A DNA stretch of 64,000 nt from Meghimatium bilineatum (lineage: Eukaryota; Mollusca; Gastropoda; Stylommatophora; Philomycidae). The notes under the pieces were generated by a model. It made no database searches. It saw nothing but the letters and a program-made list of their open reading frames with translations, and was not told where the DNA came from. Positions 55,101-62,814 of the stretch are shown in pieces; positions within the stretch are counted from its first letter, which is position 1; each line of letters starts with the position of its first letter. The stretch covers positions 99,023,087 to 99,087,086 of the forward strand of contig CM067322.1 in assembly GCA_034231615.1 (NCBI GenBank), written 5' to 3'. A program made the translations under genes and the position numbers.

Positions 55101-55788
55101 CGTGGATTCAATTTCTGACAGTTTAATGGATAATGCACCCAGTGATGACAACATCAATACCCTAGGGTATTCCAATACACAACACACCCAAGTTGTTTCC
55201 AATGGTGATCACGGCAAAAGGGAAGCCCAGCTGGTTCATATAGACGACCTGAACTGTGACTCAACCGATCAGAACAATAATGTGGACAGTTTAATAAACT
55301 ATCTTCATGGCTTTAATAACACAAATAACAGAGAATCACAAACTGGAGATGGCACTGTTCACAACAATTACAATGGAAGTCTTCCATCTGTATACAGGTC
55401 ATCAAAACTACAAAGTAACAATTCAGAAGAATCTAAAAGTCTTCTACCACTTTTGCCAGTCCAGGTTTTGTTGTACACAGCGACCTCGGACAATGAACTT
55501 TATCTTGGCCATGATGACGTCACCAACATGGCGCGACAAATTGTTAACGCAAGTGGCAGTGCCGGTTCCAATGTGGAATACGTCACAAAAATTGCGGAGT
55601 ACGTCAAAAAATACATTCCAGAAGACCAGGACAGCCATCTTTTTAGCCTCGATGCAAAAATCAGAGAGGAAGTGTACAGACAGCATGTAATTGAACGCAA
55701 TAGGCTACAGACGGGTATTTCTGAACTCAGTTATGAATTGCATGACTTGGACCACGAAGTTATAGCAGAAACAGTGTTGGCCTCATAG
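42989..55788 (+). CDS. CHAC2: ChaC-family gamma-glutamylcyclotransferase (CHAC2-like), three coding exons
   Basis: Join 42989-43162, 51192-51227 and 54793-55788; both introns are phase 0 with GT-AG ends, and the product is 401 residues. Family knowledge: ChaC enzymes cleave cytosolic glutathione to 5-oxoproline and Cys-Gly. Seen: the nucleotide-like fold start [13 protein letters not shown] at residues 16-28, a YERRFYQG motif, FRGTPGQ-PGRV across the first junction, WGVAY at 74-78, EEV at 84-86 and ARETASGGY at 95-103, then FYP at 110-112, [15 protein letters not shown] near 295-309 and an [10 protein letters not shown] tail. Glu85 and Glu97 align with the two acidic residues (Glu74 and Glu83) of human CHAC2. 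About 164 extra residues (131-294), rich in Asn, Ser and Asp, interrupt the fold. Human CHAC2 is 184 residues. Without the insert this product would be about 237, with a short N-terminal extension of 13 residues. The start is the first ATG after an upstream in-frame stop. Identity is secure. CHAC2 rather than another ChaC paralogue is my judgement. Confidence 0.9.
43255..43460. repeat. 34-bp minisatellite, six copies, ChaC intron 1
   Basis: CATGTCAGTAATACCTATAC plus CATCATCAATCAGA. It starts about 90 bp after the donor. Confidence 0.95.
43636..43685. repeat. 12-bp repeat, four copies
   Basis: GAGTGGGAATAA. A 29-bp doublet with GTTAGAACAGACGGTAAG follows at 43780-43840. Confidence 0.9.
44275..44430. 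repeat. About 43-bp imperfect repeat, four copies
   Basis: GGGTAACACCCACCCCATAAC plus GATTTTTCCAC. Lies just upstream of a SINE A copy. Confidence 0.88.
44488..44652 (+). mobile_element. SINE A, complete, 10-bp target-site duplication, ChaC intron 1
   Basis: AAACGTAAAC at 44478-44487 and 44653-44662. The body and (GAA)n tail are as in the 16.5-kb copy. It sits 57 bp from the jockey-like LINE's left duplication. Confidence 0.9.
44719..46515 (+). mobile_element. Jockey-like non-LTR retrotransposon, 5'-truncated, in ChaC intron 1
   Basis: A perfect 10-bp target-site duplication AGTCACAACA flanks it (44709-44718 and 46516-46525). The 3' end is a short (GAA)n tail and the 5' end is truncated inside the reverse transcriptase, as target-primed reverse transcription often leaves it. 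The frame is intact up to the truncation, which points to a recent insertion. Other copies of the same subfamily are at 32033-32279 and 63758-64000. It lies in the same orientation as the host gene. Confidence 0.92.
44720..46486 (+). CDS. Reverse transcriptase C-terminal half plus RNase H (jockey-like ORF2), partial
   Basis: Open from the truncation point to TAG. Numbering from the codon at 44780: the reverse transcriptase palm box YADD is at 20-23, preceded by [11 protein letters not shown], and the thumb has [12 protein letters not shown] near 94-105. The RNase H domain spans about 315-440 with its acidic residues present at D321 (YTDGS), E361 (YDAEIQ), D387 (LTDAR) and D434 (GNEKADQLA). 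A C-terminal RLRTGHNRL...[17 protein letters not shown] block resembles the CxC-H-C knuckle common in this family. Endonuclease, ORF1 and the N-terminal reverse transcriptase are missing, so it cannot move on its own. Family assignment is from memory of jockey-type proteins. Confidence 0.9.
   Translation, partial: KKVLLRHGVPQGGVLSPTLFLVYINDLVAELPHGIKVAMYADDLVIWCTEEHATVATKQIQRAIDALTLWANRWCVSINTDKCSTTLFTLSPKQKAGHIKIDGELLKEDKQPTYLGITFDDKLTWKQHINKATTKARRKLAILRKLSGTTWGASGNILSKVYQQGIRPHLEYGSAAWCPASNTTLQDLDKVQNQALRIMLGAMKSTPIAEMQKMGRMQTLGERRDTKVLIQAEKFQCMPSHPMKERFQNLAMGRLKRSSFIHQAKRLRRQLTDLPEVDSPLRSVPEQTPWSERHGMTIYIQTHVKGILSEDEQNSVQRKTVTLSFLDEEYPQDIWVRVYTDGSAQNAVRNGGAGVYIEYPHKPRDTIRTPTGKFCNNYDAEIQAITVAAKKLLNSNSDLQPVVFLTDARSVLQALQSGKLTDLKKLLSELSYQYRVTMQWIPSHCGIPGNEKADQLAKEGAAEDQPDIPITYHQKKQMIKSIRKPQTPTQDDYHIMNRSEQVIILRLRTGHNRLRSHMYTKFKIGNTAMCTCGQAAQSAKHILQECSEHEALRQTYWPEETTLESKLYGTLYELQKTVSFIKETELQI
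46545..47935. repeat. 33-bp minisatellite grown inside a SINE A copy, ChaC intron 1
   Basis: The left flank (46545-46620) is the SINE A start (ATGTCGGGCC..TTGG, GCGACAAAACGTG, TCTGTGGACT) and the right flank GATGGAGTTTGTCAACAG is its end. About 39 units lie between, each AAATCTAGTATCATCATTG plus ACCTACAACAAGAG or the variant ACCTGCTGTAAGAG. SINE A has the same 33-bp stretch once (AAATCTAGTAGGACCATTG plus TCCTGCTACAAGAG). Open frames on both strands are artefacts of 33 being a multiple of three. A variant unit AAATATAG...CAATGAC recurs 165 bp apart, showing a five-unit higher-order step. Confidence 0.88.
48200..48420. repeat. Pyrimidine-rich microsatellite
   Basis: CTCTCTTTATATCTCTCTAT-type units, ending in a short (CA)n run. 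Similar in kind to 17605-17998 but not in a LINE. Confidence 0.9.
48676..50366. repeat. 32-bp minisatellite with a 677-bp higher-order repeat, ChaC intron 1
   Basis: About 53 units of CTTACAGACTTAGATTTC plus ACATTGTATGTATG. A rare unit TTTGTGAGGCTTACATGC occurs at 48991 and 49668, and the variant units between follow the same order in both blocks. Confidence 0.92.
50795..51015 (+). mobile_element. SINE B copy in ChaC intron 1
   Basis: CTGTTTACCTTCCATGTGTA, GTCCCATCCGTATAG, GAACTACATCCTGTTAAC and AAACGCAGAAGAAG are in the right order. Diverged. Confidence 0.82.
51018..51115 (+). mobile_element. RTE-like LINE 3' end in ChaC intron 1
   Basis: GCAGTCTAGCAGAGTGCACT through CACATGATGATGATTG matches the family 3' end and its trinucleotide tail. 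It lies about 75 bp upstream of the micro-exon and directly abuts a SINE B copy. Confidence 0.75.
51192..51227 (+). CDS. CHAC2: ChaC gene, 36-nt micro-exon
   Basis: Twelve codons read [12 protein letters not shown], matching the PGRV..LVE block that follows the FRG-PG motif in ChaC proteins. The acceptor is TTTCTTCTTGCAG and the donor GG|GTAAGC. Both boundaries are phase 0. The exon is too short for ORF finders and is recognisable only through the family alignment. Immediately downstream lies a minisatellite whose units resemble its acceptor. Confidence 0.85.
51253..51857. repeat. 26-28-bp minisatellite rich in acceptor-like sites, ChaC intron 2
   Basis: About 22 units such as TTCTTAACACTCTTGCAG then ATTGATGTAG. 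Many contain a pyrimidine run ending in CAG. It starts about 25 bp after the micro-exon donor. Confidence 0.9.
51870..51995 (-). mobile_element. SINE B, partial
   Basis: ATAGTTTACAGCTGAACTG, TCTGACAAATCCAACTGCGC and ATATGGGACAGCCGAACTCC correspond to the middle of the 29.4-kb copy. Confidence 0.72.
52000..53110. other. ChaC intron 2 interior, nothing but a LINE tail relic
   Basis: Apart from 52840-52985 I see only unique AT-rich sequence. Confidence 0.5.
52840..52985 (+). pseudogene. LINE C-terminal tail relic (family 4)
   Basis: [19 protein letters not shown] followed by degraded sequence. It lies in ChaC intron 2 on the sense strand. Confidence 0.6.
53115..53460. repeat. 29-31-bp minisatellite, two variant blocks, ChaC intron 2
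   Basis: First block CACACTGGAGATCAGTGACG plus TATTGCTAC; second block CACACTGGAAACGTCAGGGC plus CGTAGTGCTGT. Confidence 0.93.
53924..54051 (+). mobile_element. SINE B, left half, split by a 412-bp insertion
   Basis: GAAAGGGGACAAAAGATGAG to CATACTGATGTCTGATG. It continues at 54478 after the inserted element. Confidence 0.85.
54052..54463 (+). mobile_element. Unidentified GC-richer retroposon with (ACAA)-type tail and 14-bp duplication
   Basis: ACTGATGTCTGATG stands on both sides (54038-54051 and 54464-54477) and the insert ends CTTAACAAACAAACAAA. It contains a hairpin GCGAGCACCTGTGCTCGC near 54071-54088 and no long open frame. It could be a SINE or a truncated LINE 3' end. I see no A/B boxes and no other copy in this window. 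Confidence 0.85.
54478..54600 (+). mobile_element. SINE B, right half, beyond the 412-bp insertion
   Basis: AGTCCGACCGAATGTGCATA to GAACAAATACAGAAGACG. The order of blocks matches the 17.1-kb copy exactly. Confidence 0.85.
54793..55788 (+). CDS. CHAC2: ChaC gene, last coding exon with long in-frame insert
   Basis: This exon starts after TTCTTCACAG and codes for residues 71-401, ending at TAG. It holds both acidic catalytic-site residues and the C-terminal half of the fold. Nucleotides 54973-55464 (492 nt, 164 codons) code for the extra low-complexity stretch. They start after CAG with GTTAAT and end CCAG|GTT, so they could also be removed in frame as a weak intron. All 332 codons are open, which argues that the insert is normally translated. 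Confidence 0.88.
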   Translation, partial: GQAWGVAYEISGREEVTHVLQALYARETASGGYVTRVTTFYPREENKVKHAVPLHTTSKQVNNVIDSTISEFSINPEHLREFHSFKSSLQKQNSSSEMDDIFNVDSISDSLMDNAPSDDNINTLGYSNTQHTQVVSNGDHGKREAQLVHIDDLNCDSTDQNNNVDSLINYLHGFNNTNNRESQTGDGTVHNNYNGSLPSVYRSSKLQSNNSEESKSLLPLLPVQVLLYTATSDNELYLGHDDVTNMARQIVNASGSAGSNVEYVTKIAEYVKKYIPEDQDSHLFSLDAKIREEVYRQHVIERNRLQTGISELSYELHDLDHEVIAETVLAS

Positions 55789-56097
55789 TAACCAAATGTG
55801 CATCGACATATGTGTCATAATCGTTGCTATATTTCCACAACAAATTATGTCCTTGCAGTTTCTACATTTTAGATAACAGACATGGACTCAAAGTAACAAT
55901 CATCTTTTCAAAAACTGACATGTCCTCATATATTTCTCTAATATTAACTCACCATATTGGTGTATAGTTTTACAGCAGTCTACTGAGTCTGTATAAGATG
56001 TTTGGTATATACTTACCTCATCAAAAGAATATCTCTCAGCCTGTACTCATGTATTTACTTTATGCATTCCATACTTAAAGATCAATATAAGAGTATC
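55789..56097 (+). other. Probable 3' UTR of the ChaC gene
   Basis: AT-rich unique sequence follows the TAG stop. I see no canonical AATAAA in it; an AATATA variant sits at 56084-56089. Beyond it a LINE fragment and a minisatellite begin. Confidence 0.35.
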
Positions 56098-56099
56098 AG

Positions 56100-56145
56100 T
56101 TCATTGTAGTCAGTCTTCGTTGTGGACACGGCACTTGATAGTGAT
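56100..56145 (+). mobile_element. RTE-like LINE 3' sliver
   Basis: TAGTCAGTCTTCGTTGTGGA then CACGGCACTTGATAGTGAT resembles the last 45 bp of the family. Confidence 0.6.
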
Positions 56146-56169
56146 AAGATCAATAAGTCTGTACCTACT

Positions 56170-56570
56170 ACCCTAGTTGTCATCTGTGCACTCCCTGTAC
56201 CCTAGTTGTCATCTGTGCACTCCCTGTACCCTAGTTGTCATCTGTGCACTCTCTGAACCCTAGTTGTCATCTGTGCACTCCCTGTAACCTAGTTGTCATC
56301 TGTGCACTCCCTGTACCCTAGTTGTCATCTGTGTACTCCCTGTACCCTAGTTGTTATCTGTGCACTCCCTGTACCCTAGTTGTCATCTGTGTACTACCTG
56401 TACCCTAGTTGTCATCTGGGTACTTCCCTGTACCCTAGTTGTCATCTTTTTACTCCCTGTACCCTAGTTGTCATCTTTTTACTCCCTGTACCCTAGTTGT
56501 CATCTGGTCACTCGCTGTACCCTAATGGCATCTGTGCACTATTGTACCCTAGTCTCTTCTGTGCACTCCC
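56170..56570. repeat. 29-bp minisatellite, about 13 copies
   Basis: CCCTGTACCCTAGTTGTCAT plus CTGTGCACT. Lies 380 bp downstream of the ChaC stop. Confidence 0.94.
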
Positions 56571-56605
56571 TATATTTATGCTTGCTGATATTTATATTGT
56601 TGTTC

Positions 56606-56747
<142 letters not shown>

Positions 56748-57004
56748 GTATGTGTGTGTCTCTCATTGTCATTAGACAGTTTATTTAGCAGGTTCATTTA
56801 ATTATGCACATTGGGAGGGAGGGGGGTGTCCATAAATCACATCAAAAATGTTTGTGAATTATCGAATCATCTGAAACCTCTAATACTATTTCCATTAATG
56901 TGAATTATTATTTTATATATATCTATATGTTGAGGTGAGAAAGATAGTTCTTAGAAATAATATTGAACTAATTCATATATCTGAAAATGAATCATGAAAA
57001 CTCA

Positions 57005-57310
57005 ACAGACTCGTCAAATTGAGGCAGTAGAGAAGTTGTATTATAGAAGAATATTAAGAACACCATGGACAGACAGAAAGCGTGATAAAGATTTATTTTT
57101 TTAAATTTAACTCAAAAAGAGAGGTGCTTACCCCCATCAGAAAGAGACAATCCACATTTTTTGGACACATTATGAGAAGGGGAAAGATGGAAATACATCG
57201 TGACAACAGGCAAGTTGAAGAGCAAGAGAGATAAGGGAAGGCCAAGAGAGAAGTTGCTTAACAATCAAGAATTTGTTGCATGAGAGAACATCGGTAACAT
57301 AATTCATTTA
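57005..57310 (+). pseudogene. Decayed LINE C-terminal relic
   Basis: AVEKLYYRRILRTPWTDRKR, then STFFGHIMRRGKMEI and a GRPREKLLN-like basic stretch, with frameshifts. It is the motif order of the reverse transcriptase C-terminus in this LINE group but a different family from the others. Confidence 0.65.
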
Positions 57311-57580
57311 TAGCTTGCGAAATAGATGCATGTTAAACACACGATATAACCAACGTCACATGACATGGACCATATGGAGAATACCGTGACATCCCTCTAT
57401 TGCGCATTCTCTTAAAACAAATTTCCCTATTTAACGACTTTTCAAAATCCTATGTTATTTATTCTTTTTTGTTTGTACTGTAAATAGCAAATTTCTGTTA
57501 TTACATAAATACTTCATCAGTCTGGACCACAATTGTATAATGGAAATTGAATTTATATATATATTGTGTATATTTAGATG

Positions 57581-57747
57581 CAGGGCCGGTCTTAGGCCAT
57601 TGCAACCTATGCGGCCGCAGTGGGCCCCGCACTTCATAGGCCCATTAATTCATATTAGAATTTATTTTATTATCTTCTTCCCTACCCAGACTGGATCCCG
57701 CGCAATCCGTTTCGCATTGGGCCCCTCGATTGTTAGGGCCGGCCCTG
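57581..57747 (+). mobile_element. hAT-type MITE, 167 bp, 8-bp target-site duplication
   Basis: TTTAGATG on both sides (57573-57580 and 57748-57755). The ends are CAGGGCCGG and its complement CCGGCCCTG, the CAG-type terminus typical of hAT elements. It has no coding capacity. Confidence 0.92.
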
Positions 57748-58231
57748 TTTAGATGTATAAGCCCTAATTATCTGCGGGCTTGGTTATATCAGAGCTTTAC
57801 AAACGCCACAAAATTGTGATGGTCGCGGTTCTGATAATTCAGTTACCACGACCTCCGGGGTATAATATATATATATATATATATATTTATAGTGCATGAT
57901 ATTCAGAGCCACGTGTAACAAACATAAAGTACGTTTGTACTTTGAACTTAAGAACAAAGAACATTTTGGAGAGTATTAATACAATCCTGCGCTGCGCCAG
58001 GTTCAAGAAAAGTATGGCGTCCATAAGCCGGTTCACCAAATGATATTACATAACTCTGGGTTTTTGTGTGGCCTGGCCTTGACTCCTGCGAACATGCGGT
58101 GTATGTAAGCATTTCAAGGGAACCCGATTCGAACACATCAGTTACCTGCCAGTTTTGATGCGGTAGGAACGTGGAAAAACATGTGTAATCCATCGTTCAA
58201 TTTAATATCATACATTCACGTATGTGATGTC

Positions 58232-58395
58232 CCACCGAAGACGGATGTGTCAGGCCATTGGCGCAAATAAAACGGCGACACATCGAGTTTTTATTTCTTT
58301 GGACTACATCCTGCTGGACATCTAGTAGATTTATGGTCCTGCTACAAGAGAGATCCAGCGGGAGTTTGAGAATGTACGCTGAAGAAGAAGATTAT
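58232..58395 (+). mobile_element. SINE A copy
   Basis: CACCGAAGACGGATGTGTC to GAACGTACGCTGAAGAAGAAG-type end; diverged in the middle (TTTTTATTTCTTTGG). No duplication could be fixed by eye. Confidence 0.85.
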
Positions 58396-58545
58396 ATAAT
58401 AAACATTAATGTCTGCTTGAAGGGAAGTAAGTCAGCTCAGATTATGTACTATCTCCTTCTTCAGGGGAAATAAGGACTTTACTACTTGAAGGGGACTTGG
58501 TCCATATTCTGGACTTTCCTGCTGCCTGCTTGATGAGAGAAGGAT

Positions 58546-58742
58546 TGGTAGCATATCCGTTACAGGACTTAGCTATCAACCCAGCATTTGTTGGCTGTGG
58601 TGATTTTCTAGGCAATATAAATACGTTCAGTAGTTTGCCTTTGTTTTTTGAACGGTCCATTACACAATTGAGTGTGGTGGGGATCGAACTCGCCTTGGCC
58701 GTTACAGACGCGCTCTGTACCACTTCACCACAGAGCCGGCTT
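58546..58742 (-). mobile_element. tRNA-derived SINE C
   Basis: On the minus strand the A box is GTGGTGAAGTGGTACAGAGC and the B box region AGTTCGATCCCCACCAC. The 3' end is at 58546 (ATTGGTAGCATATCC on the + strand). Confidence 0.85.
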
Positions 58743-58769
58743 GAAGAGAACTTGGGCCAGATTATGGGT

Positions 58770-58930
58770 CCCGCCGAAGACGGATGTGTCGAGCCATTGG
58801 CGCAAATAAAACGGCGACACAACGCATTTCCATTCTCTGGACTACATCCTTCTGGAAATCTATTAGGACCATGGTCCTGATACAAGATATCCAGTGGGAG
58901 TTTGAGATTGAACGCAGAAGAAGAAGAAGA
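58770..58930 (+). mobile_element. SINE A, complete, 11-bp target-site duplication
   Basis: AGATTATGGGT at 58759-58769 and 58931-58941. Its tail and right duplication are copied, inverted, near 59845, so an inverted duplication happened after insertion. Confidence 0.9.
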
Positions 58931-59030
58931 AGATTATGGGTGACCATGTTTCAATAGACATCTACCATTTTTGAATGTAGACGCTCCTTTTTATAGATAT
59001 GCAGGGCCGTAGATACATTTAGCTAAGATG
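58931..59030. repeat. Left arm of a long inverted duplication
   Basis: From the SINE A tail and AGATTATGGGTGACCATG through TATAGATATGCAGGGCCG to AGCTAAGATG. Nearly identical, inverted, to 59733-59855. Includes a hAT-like end CAGGGCCGTAG. Confidence 0.88.
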
Positions 59031-59732
59031 AGGGGGACCGGAGCTGACCATAAATTAGGTCAACAGTTTTGACCCCTTACACCATTTAAACAGACACTAC
59101 AGAATTCAGGGTTCATTACGGAAATTGGTGGTCACATCACGTGATTCATTCCAACGTTTTAATATTATGCGTAATTTCATGCAGCTTTCATTACTCGGAG
59201 ATTAAAAAGTCGAAACTTCTGCTGCCGATGAATCGTTCTGCGCGCAACGCACTGATAGCGTCCCTCCGTGGTAGTAAGGGGTTCTCAGTGCGGAAATCAT
59301 TGGATTACGCGTCTTTAGCGAAATTTCGTTTCGTTAAATAATGTATGGTTTGTTTCGTTACAATGTAGGCACCGATTCCTGTAATTAACCGAATTCAGGA
59401 CACACACACCCCTCCCCTCTTCCTCGCTTTTTTATGTTCCAAAACACTTGCGGCTTTTTCGAAACAATTTAGTTGGTATATAAAACATCATTTTGTTGGC
59501 GTCGCCTGTTGTCAAACCTCGCGCCGTTATCAACAAATGTGAAACTTTTTCGTTCCCACCCTTCAAATAAATGTTGACACAATTTATAGATGGGGTTGTG
59601 TTTTCGCCATTTTAAAAAAACAACCGGTTACCGCTTACTTTGTGATGTACTTTTGAAAAAAAAAATCTTCTAAAAAAATAACATTGGTAGGGGCTCCACC
59701 CTGAATGGCTAGAAAGTGAACAAGCCCCCCCC
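59031..59732. other. Spacer of the inverted duplication
   Basis: About 700 bp without open frames. A 66-codon frame at its left (59141-59341) has no motif. A C13-type run lies at its right edge. Confidence 0.45.
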
Positions 59733-59855
59733 CCCCCCATCTTAGCTAAATGTATCTACGGCCCTGCATATCTATAAACAGGAGAGTCTACATTCATAAA
59801 TGGTAGATGTCTATTGAAACATGGTCACCCATAATCTTCTTCTTCTTCTTCTTTT
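59733..59855. repeat. Right arm of the long inverted duplication
   Basis: CATCTTAGCTAAATGTATCT, CTACGGCCCTG, then GGTCACCCATAATCTTCTTC. It carries the inverted SINE A tail without the SINE body. The spacer is about 700 bp. Confidence 0.88.
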
Positions 59856-60139
59856 ACCATTTTTGTTTTACAAGTTTTGTAGTGATACATATGTCCTATT
59901 CTATTTCTCTAAGACGGGTACGGAATTAACCATTCACCAACTCCCTCTCTTTCGGGCTGACGAGACAAGGTTCTGATTGTGGACCATCCATCTTCGTCAT
60001 CGGTCATACCACTGGATGTATAATTGTTCGCAGAAGAACTTGAATGATTCTTTTGTCAAGGGATATAGGTGCTTCACGTTCTAGCCATTTCAGAACATCA
60101 TGTCATTTATTCCATGGGATAATGACACCAAATGGTTAT

Positions 60140-60265
60140 GCGCATCTTGAACATGGTGTGCATATTCAACATGGTGTGCATATTGAACATGGTGCGCATA
60201 TTGAACATGGTGCGCATATTGAACATAGTGCGCGTCTTGAACCTAGTGCGCGACTTGAACTGGTG
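60140..60265. repeat. 18-bp minisatellite, about seven copies
   Basis: GAACATGGTGCGCATATT, drifting to GAACCTAGTGCGCGACTT. It extends a short open frame, probably by chance. Confidence 0.92.
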
Positions 60266-60754
60266 AACATATGCATATAAGCGATGTCTTATTCTGTATT
60301 TGATTTTCTATTCTGATGCGCAGTGGGACAAACTTATACAGTTAGTAATACATTTTGTCGGATATTCTGTGCCATCTTGGTTCGCATATGTAAGGTATGA
60401 GGGTCTCACTATTAGCCTATTAGACACAAATTCTGCAACAACAACACATACCACAGAATATGGCATGCCAATAGAGTGAGCTTTTTCTGTTGTGGAAGGC
60501 CCTCATCATGTCATATGTGCAATTACTTTTTCCGCTGTGGTTCAACATTTATAGAGCAGATCATTGCACATCACACTAGAGAAACGAGGAGTTTTCCATT
60601 TCTTGCAATAGATGTAGCTGCTGTGTGTACGTGGTACCCTTGATATCAACAGGTGGCACATGGGGTGTGGGGAGAAGCAACTCTGTACATGGTGTGGTAA
60701 TTCCATGGGAGAGCCCAGAATCAGGCAAATATGTTCACTTTGCATAATTGAAAG

Positions 60755-60825
60755 CCTTACAGCTGACGGGAATTGAACCAGGTCTGTTCTAACAGCACCG
60801 AATCGCTTTGCAACACAAGTAAACA
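60755..60825 (-). mobile_element. tRNA-like SINE head, unassigned
   Basis: The minus strand contains CTGGTTCAATTCCCGTCAG, a good B box, with GCAAAGCGATTCGGTGC about 20 bp upstream as a weak A box. It does not fold well enough by eye to call a tRNA gene. Confidence 0.35.
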
Positions 60826-61429
60826 GGTTTTCCGTTCTTGACCAACCACATCCTCATAATTGAAAACCTACTTAGATGTCAGTGAATGCATTGAAGGCTG
60901 TCGCACACACCCCAATGACCATGATCCACAGCTGGATTGCTTTGTACACCTCTGACATGAGAGAACATGTTTGTAAGGAGAAATAAAGTTCTTGACTCTA
61001 TCTTTGAATGTTGCCAAAAGTAAGAAAAGCCACAAAACCTCAACTCTTAACCCCTCTGAGCAGGAGAATTATGAACAAAGAATTGCACACACTGCTTAGA
61101 GTATGCATTCTAGGTATGAAATAACGGTCTATAGAAACTTCACTTATTGCACATCTGACATAAGAGTTAATGGCTTGTCATTCCCGGTGATTGAAACAAC
61201 AGCTGGTATCTTCATTATTCCATGATGATACATACTAGTGTTGGAAAAAAAATGAAAACCATTTTGGATAACCAACCCGCATTGCAGAGGAATGTGTACA
61301 CATTTACAATCCATTTTATACTGTTCATCTGGTTAATTTGAGATTTTTTTTTAAATTATATTTTTAAAAGCCACAAATATGTAGATAGGGGTCTATATGT
61401 CCTATCAATTTTAGCATATATCTTTACCG

Positions 61430-61500
61430 TGTCGCGCTTAGTGAAGAGGTTAGAATTTTAGTATCACACCGATGAGGTCCAGGGCTCGTTCATTTGTACA
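61430..61500 (+). mobile_element. tRNA-like SINE head, possibly SINE D
   Basis: GCGCTTAGTGAAGAGGTTAG and CAGGGCTCGTTCATTT suggest decayed A and B boxes; no body is recognisable. Confidence 0.35.
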
Positions 61501-61912
61501 AATTTGATTTTCTAATTGTCGGAGTGTACATTTTTTTAAAACTAATCAGAACATGACATGGCGGCAGCAGGAAAATGCGGCCTTTATCACATGAGCCACG
61601 TGAAGCCTTTCTGCAACTCACTGACGATGAAAATGAACTACTGACAGTTTTTTTTAACTTTTACAAATTTCTGAGCCAAAAATGGCGTATATTCTTAATA
61701 TAAACGACATTGTAAATTTGCACAACTTGAGTAATGTCCTTCTTGCATGGTAGGTTCTACCTCATTCTGAATATCTATTAGTACCCGGATGGACGCGAAT
61801 GACAATCAAAATATAATTATGTTTATCTCCTCAATACAATGTTTGTGTTGATTTTATTTGTTATTTCACATTTTGTTGTATATATTTTAGTTTGTTTTCT
61901 TGTTGCCAGTAG

Positions 61913-62110
61913 TCATCAGCAGCTAAACAGTTCAACAAAATAGCTCGAGATAAACTGGAGGAAATTGAGATGTAGTTTTCTACAAGTGATGAAAATTCCA
62001 TGGACAGTCAAGAAACTAATGTAGAAGTTCTCAGAGATGCTTGAGTGCAGTGACAAATGTTAGCAAAAATTAGAAGCAGAAAGACAATATTTTTAGGTTG
62101 TTATTAGAAA
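61913..62110 (+). pseudogene. Possible decayed coding sequence or last exon
   Basis: After TTTTCTTGTTGCCAGTAG the frame reads SSAAKQFNKIARDKLEEIEM-stop-FSTSDENSMDSQETNVEVLRDA-stop. The charged composition and a good acceptor suggest an exon or relic. I recognise no family. Confidence 0.25.
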
Positions 62111-62439
62111 AGCAAAACTTGAACATTTAGCAACCATCGGAAAGATCAGGTGCATGACAGATAACAGTGTTGCTATTCTTTGCTCCAATGTCCGACCTCG
62201 GCATCAACCTTGTACACGCATAATTAAGCTACCCCATTCTATAGAAATTAAAGCCCAAAATATAAAGTTCTGTGTTTTCTGAATAGAACGCCTGCGTATC
62301 TAGCGGCAGTGAGAAAACCTGAGTCCATATAAATCTGCCATGATGGATAGACCACATTTTTCTGATATGTCCTGCGCAAATCATACACATACTGTCACCC
62401 ATATTTGTTGATCCAATGGATCAATTCCTTTCATTTCTC

Positions 62440-62770
62440 ACTTTCTGTGTCATGTGACGTTTTCTTTCCAGAACGTAATCTTCCTTATGAATCTCGTGAA
62501 ATCCCCACGGTCTCTGGCAAGTTGTCCCGCCTCATCTAGTGACATGTGCATGCATTTCTGAATATATCTTGTCCAGCGACGTCTTGGTCGACCTCTTCGT
62601 ACTGCCTTCTATCGCTCCCTCCAACAACACTCATTCCATGACATTGTATCTCTTCACATGGCCAACAAAACCTAACTTCCTTCGTAAAATATGGTGTTTA
62701 AAAGCCAGCCCTTTTGAAAGTTGATTTTTCTTAGCACGTCTTGGTTGGTACTTCTTGCTGTCCATGATGT
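62440..62770 (-). pseudogene. LINE C-terminal tail relic (family 3)
   Basis: The minus strand reads RRKLGFVGHVKRYNVM, RRGRPRRRWTRYIQKCMHM and LARDRGDFTRFI, collinear with 630-783. It is more complete on its N-terminal side. Confidence 0.72.
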
Positions 62771-62814
62771 CATATTACGATCTCAATGTCACTTTAAGCA
62801 TACGTCATGTCGCT

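Larger units (their letters stand above)
59860..61425. other. Mostly unique sequence
   Basis: Holds the 18-bp minisatellite and one tRNA-like head. No coding sequence is recognised. Confidence 0.45.

Noticed and set aside
58931..59855. Foldback transposon with 120-bp terminal inverted repeats
   Set aside because: The arms include the tail and target duplication of a neighbouring SINE, and no direct target duplication surrounds the structure, so an inverted duplication fits better.
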